The notes under the pieces were generated by a model that was given only the letters and a program-made list of their open reading frames with translations, searched no databases and was not told the DNA's origin. DNA of 64,000 bases from assembly GCF_002849715.1 (NCBI RefSeq), contig NZ_CP018863.1, forward strand, positions 1,364,001-1,428,000, given 5' to 3'. This DNA is from Arthrobacter crystallopoietes (GTDB lineage: Bacteria > Actinomycetota > Actinomycetes > Actinomycetales > Micrococcaceae). The position numbers were made by a program, and so were the translations under genes. This document shows positions 59,727-64,000 of this stretch, piece after piece (the first letter of the stretch is position 1; each line of letters opens with the position of its first letter).

Positions 59727-61151
59727 ATGATCGATCTCTTACTGACAAACGGCATTGTGGTCACAGCCTCCGGCGCCGAGCGTCTGGACATCAGCATTTC
59801 CGACGGAAAAATCGTCGCCCTCCAGACGAGCGGCTACGCCAGCCTGCTCGAAGCCACTCGTGTAGTGGACCTCCAGGGTCAGCTCGTGGTTCCCGGCGGG
59901 GTCGACCCCCATGTTCATACCAACTCCGTGCTGCCCACCGCCGCCGAAAGCGGGATCATGTGTTTCGGGCCGGACCGCGTCAGTGAGGGCGCGATCTACG
60001 GAGGTACGACAACGCTGGTCGATTTCGCCCACTGGCAGCCAGGCGACGAACTTTCCCAGTCATTCGCCCGCAAATCAGCGGAATGGCAGGGCACCACGTA
60101 CACCGACTACGCGCTCCACGGCACCTTCAAGGAACCGGAGATTCCCTTCGAAGTCCTCGAGCAGATTCCGGACGCCGTCGCCAATGGCCACGGCAGCTAC
60201 AAAGTATGGATGACCAACACCACCCCTACGCGCCCGCGGCAGAAGACAGACCTTGGCAACATGTGGGGGCTGATGGAACAGACAGCAGCGTCAGGTGCCA
60301 TGCTCGCCGTCCACGCTGAAGACGATGACATCGTGATGTATTCCTATAAAAAATTGCAGCACCAAGGCAAAACCGGCATCGAATACATGCACCATGCACA
60401 CAACAATCTCTCCGAGAAACTCTCCTTCCAGCGTGCGATTACCCTCGCCAACCATGTCGGGGCACCCATCTACCTGATGCACGTCAGCGCCCGCGAAGGA
60501 GTGGACGCCATACGCGAGGCCAGGGGCAACGGCCAACCTGTCTATGGGGAGATACTGCCGCACTACGCCTACTTCACCGCGGAGGACTACCGGCAGGAAA
60601 ACGGGGTAATTTATCACACCTACCCCTCGCTGAAATCATCGAATGACCGCGATTCCATGTGGGAGTCCCTGCTCGATGGATCATTGAGCACACTGGCTAC
60701 CGACGGTGTATGTACAGACTTTGACGTTAAAACCCGCGGGCAGACCATCCTTGACGCAACCGGCGGACACGCCGGTGTAGAAATGCGGATGGCTGTTGCC
60801 TATACGGAAGGCGTCTCGAAACGAGGTCTGGATCTGACTCGTTTCGTCGACATCACTTCGGCTAACGCCGCAAAGATTCTTGGGCTGTATCCCCAAAAAG
60901 GCGTTATCGCCGTGGGCAGCGACGCTGATCTGGCTATCCTCGACACTACGGTCGATCGCACCATCAAGGCATCCGACCTGCACGAGGCTGACTACACACC
61001 ATGGGAAGGCTACCGGGTAGCAGCCTGGCCGAGCATGACAGTTCTGCGAGGGCAAGTAATCGTGGAAGACCGCCAACTGAAATCCCCGCCACAAGGAACG
61101 ATGCTCAAGCAGCGTGTTTCCAGCGATGTCCTGAACAGGCCCGCCTGCTGA
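59727..61151 (+). CDS. Dihydropyrimidinase/D-hydantoinase-type amidohydrolase
   Basis: 474 residues. The dinuclear metal site is complete: His62 and His64 (VDPHVH), carbamylated Lys159 (GSYKVWM), His196 (AVHAEDDD), His252 (LMHVSARE) and Asp326 (LATDGVCTD). It opens dihydropyrimidine, hydantoin or related cyclic ureide/imide rings. AAGGTGAAAG precedes the ATG. It anchors the proposal that the locus handles a cyclic amide. Confidence 0.93.
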   Translation: MIDLLLTNGIVVTASGAERLDISISDGKIVALQTSGYASLLEATRVVDLQGQLVVPGGVDPHVHTNSVLPTAAESGIMCFGPDRVSEGAIYGGTTTLVDFAHWQPGDELSQSFARKSAEWQGTTYTDYALHGTFKEPEIPFEVLEQIPDAVANGHGSYKVWMTNTTPTRPRQKTDLGNMWGLMEQTAASGAMLAVHAEDDDIVMYSYKKLQHQGKTGIEYMHHAHNNLSEKLSFQRAITLANHVGAPIYLMHVSAREGVDAIREARGNGQPVYGEILPHYAYFTAEDYRQENGVIYHTYPSLKSSNDRDSMWESLLDGSLSTLATDGVCTDFDVKTRGQTILDATGGHAGVEMRMAVAYTEGVSKRGLDLTRFVDITSANAAKILGLYPQKGVIAVGSDADLAILDTTVDRTIKASDLHEADYTPWEGYRVAAWPSMTVLRGQVIVEDRQLKSPPQGTMLKQRVSSDVLNRPAC

Positions 61152-61285
61152 CCCACATTGCTCTGACTTGCAGCCGCCGAATCAGTTCGAGGAAAGGGCA
61201 CTTCCAGAGCACTTGCTGCCTGCTCGCCGGGTCTTCAGAAGCAAACACCGACTCATCCGCTCGTTCCGTTCGCCACTGCTAAACA

Positions 61286-61318
61286 AACCGGAACCCGTAA
61301 ACAGCTAACCGGAACCCG
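61286..61318. repeat. Two 12-nt direct repeats, AACCGGAACCCG
   Basis: Copies at 61286-61297 and 61307-61318 are 21 bp apart, two helical turns. They lie upstream of the 61357 gene and could bind a plasmid- or element-borne regulator. With only two copies they are not a typical iteron origin. Confidence 0.5.
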
Positions 61319-61356
61319 CTACATCTGAAAACGGGGAAGAATCGAGGAGACGCGAC

Positions 61357-61581
61357 ATGGAGTGTGACACCGCCGATTCCAGGTTCCGCCGCTTCGTCGA
61401 TGCGGCAGGCCTGGAACCAGGCGATGAAATCGAGGCATACGGCCGTTCCGGGCTCCTCCTGAGAGGACGAGTGGATGAAATCGCCCTGCATCTGGAAGTT
61501 ATCTGGATACGAGAAAGCGGCACCAACGACCGGAGACTTCTACATGTGGATGATGGCGACATCAGCCGAATCGGCCCCTGA
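61357..61581 (+). CDS. Small conserved-looking hypothetical protein
   Basis: 74 residues with GAGGAG 9 bases before ATG. The sequence looks like a small beta-barrel (GDEIEAYGRSGLLLRGRVDEIALHLEVIWIRE...RLLHVDDGDISRI), compatible with an SH3- or Sm-like fold. It is not recognised. It begins the mobile-element block at the right end. Confidence 0.6.
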   Translation: MECDTADSRFRRFVDAAGLEPGDEIEAYGRSGLLLRGRVDEIALHLEVIWIRESGTNDRRLLHVDDGDISRIGP

Positions 61582-61638
61582 AGCTGCTGATGCCCGACTG
61601 CGAGTATCGCCTACCCAGCGACGGCCCAGTCGCCTCGG

Positions 61639-61886
61639 ATGCCTCGTGTCTACGGCTCAGCCGAAGAATTCCTGCACGAACTGCTGCCCCACTTTTGAGC
61701 GCAGCGTCGACGGCCGCTCGGCCCCGTGGTGCATCGAGTGGTACTTCCACCCCGAAGCGGTCTCCCGAATAGAAGCGCTGTGGCGGAGCTTGGGAGCACC
61801 TCCGCCTGGACGGTGCAACAGGAATGAGTCTCTGGTGGAAAGATCACGCTGGTTACCAGATGACTATTCTTCTGGACCCCCGCTAG
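61639..61886 (+). pseudogene. DUF4913-like gene with two frameshifts
   Basis: From ATG 61639 the read is PRVYGSAEEFLHELLPHF. An extra T in the TTTT at 61693-61696 then breaks the frame. ERSVDGRSAPWCIEWYFHPEAVSRIEALWRS continues in the next frame. A second extra T at 61790-61791 breaks it again before WEHLRLDGATGMSLWWKDHAGYQMTILLDPR and the stop. All parts fit the DUF4913 family common on actinobacterial conjugative elements. It is pseudogenised or affected by homopolymer errors. Confidence 0.75.
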
Positions 61887-63115
61887 CGGGACAGTCCGCC
61901 CTTGCCGCGCTCAGCACCCATTGCTGCCCCTGAATGGGATTTTCGGGCCTTGGCCGCGCGGCTGCCCATGGCGACGGCCGTGCTGGGGTGGGTGCCTTCG
62001 CTGCGGGCTGCGGCCAGGCGACCCCGGACCTGGGTTTCGTTCGCCCCGCTGTTCCCCAGAGACTCGGCAAACGCCTCGTGGTGGGCGGCTGAGCCGTAGC
62101 CGGCGGCTGACTCGGTTTCTGCTTTCAGTCCGTGGTCTTGGAGCCGGTTGCTGGCGTTGCCGGTGACGCGGTTTTCGATCTCGCGGCCGATGCCTTCGAG
62201 GCGGTCGAAGAGTTCCTTTTCGGCTCGTTCGTACCGCTGTTCCATTGACGCCCGCTGGGATCCCGTGAATCCGGCTTCTGCCAGGAGCTTGGTTTCGTGC
62301 ATTTCCTTGGCTGCTTGTACGAATGCGGGATCCTTGAAGTGCGAGTCGTCGGCACCGCTGACGTTCGCGGTGGTTTCTTTGCGGAGCTGGTCGATATCGG
62401 GACCGTGGATCCCGTCCTTGCCAATAAGGAACATGCGTTCCTTCACTTCGGCGTCTGCGGCAGCTACGGCTGTGGGGGTTTTCGCGTTGTGGGCCCGCTG
62501 CAGGGCCTGTGCCAGCTCGGGGTTGGCCAGGTATTCAACGGGAACCTGGTGGCGCTCCATTTCAGGGGCGAGTTTCCCGGCCTGTGAGCGGAGCTCTTCG
62601 GCGCGGGCCGCTGCGAGCAGCTGCATGGCTTTTTCATGTTCAGCGGCGGCCTTGCGGGTCTGTTCCTGGCTGCGCGCCAGCTCATCCTGCCGGGCCTTTT
62701 CGGTCGCGATGGTTTCGATCCCGGATTCGAGGTAGGCGGTGTCCGGGCCGACGTCGTGGGTGTCGATGCCGTACCGGGCGAGGACTTCATGCCGGATCTT
62801 CTCCGACGCTTCCAGGGCGGTGGGGTCTTGGTCTTTCCAGCCCTCAGCGACAGCGTGGACGGCGGCAATGTCGGCCGGCTTCGCCTTCTCCCACCACTGA
62901 TCCTTGTGTACGGCGGCGAGTGCCGCGTGTGCTGCGCTGCGTTCGGCCGCGACCCGGGCCTGGGTTTCGTGCGCTGCCTGGGCGTCCTGGTGTTCCTGTT
63001 GTCGTTGGGCCTCTTGCCGGCGGCGTGCCAGTGTCTCGGCGATGCGTGAGGCGATCAGCAGTGATTGCCGCATGCTGTTGTCCATGAAGTCGTCGATGCC
63101 GTCTGCTTCACTCAA
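61883..63115 (-). CDS. Coiled-coil, Ala/Glu/Gln-rich protein of a mobilization region
   Basis: 410 residues. A long helical N-terminal half (IAETLARRRQEAQRQQEHQDAQAAHETQ) leads into further charged helices. The C-terminus is basic and Gly/Ser/Ala-rich (GSRAAKARKSHSGAAMGAERG). No enzyme motif is seen. Position next to a relaxase suggests an accessory conjugation protein. It is convergent with the DUF4913 remnant. Confidence 0.75.
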   Translation of the reverse strand: MSEADGIDDFMDNSMRQSLLIASRIAETLARRRQEAQRQQEHQDAQAAHETQARVAAERSAAHAALAAVHKDQWWEKAKPADIAAVHAVAEGWKDQDPTALEASEKIRHEVLARYGIDTHDVGPDTAYLESGIETIATEKARQDELARSQEQTRKAAAEHEKAMQLLAAARAEELRSQAGKLAPEMERHQVPVEYLANPELAQALQRAHNAKTPTAVAAADAEVKERMFLIGKDGIHGPDIDQLRKETTANVSGADDSHFKDPAFVQAAKEMHETKLLAEAGFTGSQRASMEQRYERAEKELFDRLEGIGREIENRVTGNASNRLQDHGLKAETESAAGYGSAAHHEAFAESLGNSGANETQVRGRLAAARSEGTHPSTAVAMGSRAAKARKSHSGAAMGAERGKGGLSR

Positions 63116-63145
63116 GGTGTTCTCCTTGCACTAGTGACGTGTTTT

Positions 63146-64000
63146 TTATCGGTCGAGGCCTGGCGCGGTGTCGCGGCGGCTGGGCTGATAGGTCTTCGCC
63201 GGTGTCGCCGGCGTGGGCGTCGTGGGCACCACGGAGCCGGGACGGATGGGGGCCATGCCGCGGCGCGCAATATCCACGGCCCTCGGCGGCACCGTAGCCG
63301 CTTCGGCTGGCTGCCGTTCTGCTCCTGCGGGGACGGCCTTGGGCATCGTTGCGGTGAAGGGGGCCAGCTGGTTTTCGACCACTGAACGGATGCGCTGGGC
63401 TTCCCGGGTTCGTCCGGATTGGGCGTGCATTTCGTACACGGCGAAGGCGGTGTTGATCAGCTGGACCATGAGGGCCGTCTGCGCTGCCGTCTTGTCGTGG
63501 CTGGACGCTGCCATGAACAACATCGCGGTCCCGGCTATGGACGGCAGAGCGACGGGCTTCCCATGCTGCTTGGGTGACCGGAGCTGTGCTGTGCGGGACA
63601 GTTCAGCGGCGGTGGCCGCCAGCGGTCCGGGCGTCGGTTCGAGCCGGTAGGACCATGCCGCGAAGGCGCCGGATACTTCCCGGGCGGCTTTCGCCCATGT
63701 GGCGTGATCATCACGCGGGATAGCGCGGAGCCGGTCCGCCAAGGTAGTGGCGTTGCGGGTGTAGTCCACCCATGCCTGTGCCGGCGGTACCGCGTTCTCC
63801 GGGCCGGTCCTGGACACCTTGCGCTTGTTGCGGGCAGCGGCGTTCCACTCCGCCGCGGCCTCAGTCGCGAGTTGCGGCGAGTCCGGCCATCCTTCACGCA
63901 GGGCACCGAGCTTCAGGTCGGAGGCGAGGCTGCCGCCGCCGAACCAGATAGGCCGCTCCCCCGGTTTCGGCCGCTCGGCAACGGAGTACCCGACAATGAC
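63146..64000 (-). CDS. Relaxase/mobilization protein, C-terminal part
   Basis: The frame is open from 63146 to the right edge, so only the C-terminal about 284 residues are visible. The upstream-most part reads PGERPIWFGGGSLASDLKLGALREGWP, a pattern recalled from actinobacterial mobilization relaxases. The nuclease domain would lie beyond the window. GTG 63817 is internal, not the start. The C-terminus is Pro/Thr/Ala-rich and possibly disordered. Confidence 0.7.
   Translation of the reverse strand, partial: VIVGYSVAERPKPGERPIWFGGGSLASDLKLGALREGWPDSPQLATEAAAEWNAAARNKRKVSRTGPENAVPPAQAWVDYTRNATTLADRLRAIPRDDHATWAKAAREVSGAFAAWSYRLEPTPGPLAATAAELSRTAQLRSPKQHGKPVALPSIAGTAMLFMAASSHDKTAAQTALMVQLINTAFAVYEMHAQSGRTREAQRIRSVVENQLAPFTATMPKAVPAGAERQPAEAATVPPRAVDIARRGMAPIRPGSVVPTTPTPATPAKTYQPSRRDTAPGLDR

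Noticed and set aside
61286..61318. Plasmid origin iterons
   Set aside because: Only two copies, no AT-rich stretch and no replication gene nearby in the window.

Overview
The window is about 64 kb of high-GC DNA with dense codirectional gene strings, ATGA/GTGA stop-start overlaps, GTG and TTG starts with GGAGG-type ribosome sites, and PucR, PadR, LysR and XRE-cupin regulators. This suggests an actinobacterium, most likely of the Arthrobacter/Paenarthrobacter group. No tRNA, rRNA or CRISPR array was recognised. Nearly everything is accessory catabolism plus mobile DNA.

Layout. (1) 1-6.9 kb: the end of a membrane protein; a class III aminotransferase and mmsA opposite a divergent PucR regulator; then a PadR regulator with its membrane partner. 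(2) 7.0-19.5 kb: a LysR-headed, oxidoreductase-rich catabolic cluster (YCII protein, Zn-alcohol dehydrogenase, two FAD dehydrogenases, an MHS-type transporter, a frameshifted Gfo/Idh/MocA gene, an old-yellow-enzyme fusion, a sugar isomerase-like protein, an aldo/keto reductase), followed by the housekeeping gene fhs. (3) 21.5-24.8 kb: a three-gene recombinase element (tyrosine recombinase, small HTH protein, zinc-finger plus degenerate recombinase) with coupled genes. Its outer flanks occur joined directly together at 40.2 kb, as an empty target site would look. (4) 25.3-32.5 kb: an amino-acid-type ABC importer with an AsnC-like regulator, a 2-hydroxyacid dehydrogenase, a DAO-family oxidase and a HAD hydrolase, with Leu codon use that differs from the neighbours. 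(5) 32.8-38.5 kb: GABA-type aminotransferase, FAD/Fe-S 2-hydroxyacid dehydrogenase and succinate-semialdehyde-type dehydrogenase, then a glutamate dehydrogenase remnant and a DUF1016 nuclease. (6) 40.3-61.2 kb: the most interesting part, described below. (7) 61.3-64 kb: conjugation or mobilization genes (a relaxase C-terminus running off the window, a coiled-coil protein, a broken DUF4913 gene).

Region 6 looks like one regulon for an amide- or imide-containing compound, probably cyclic. It contains an oligopeptide-type ABC importer with a lipoprotein, two PuuE/allantoinase-like deacetylases, an amidohydrolase, an amidase with a 62-residue partner frame, an isochorismatase-type hydrolase, an acetamidase/formamidase, a dihydropyrimidinase (hydantoinase-like), an aminotransferase, an HpcH/HpaI-type protein, an Asp/Glu-racemase-fold protein and an XRE-cupin regulator. 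It also holds two adjacent pairs of metallo-beta-lactamase-fold proteins. In each pair one member keeps an unusual HxExPH metal motif and the other has lost essentially all metal histidines, which suggests enzyme/pseudoenzyme heterodimers. A 14-bp palindromic motif, TTCA-N6-TGAA, recurs upstream of six transcription units here and is a good candidate operator for the regulator encoded inside the locus.

The substrate of region 6 is inferred from enzyme classes only. Three single-base frameshifts at short homopolymer runs (13700, 61693, 61790) could be real decay or assembly error.
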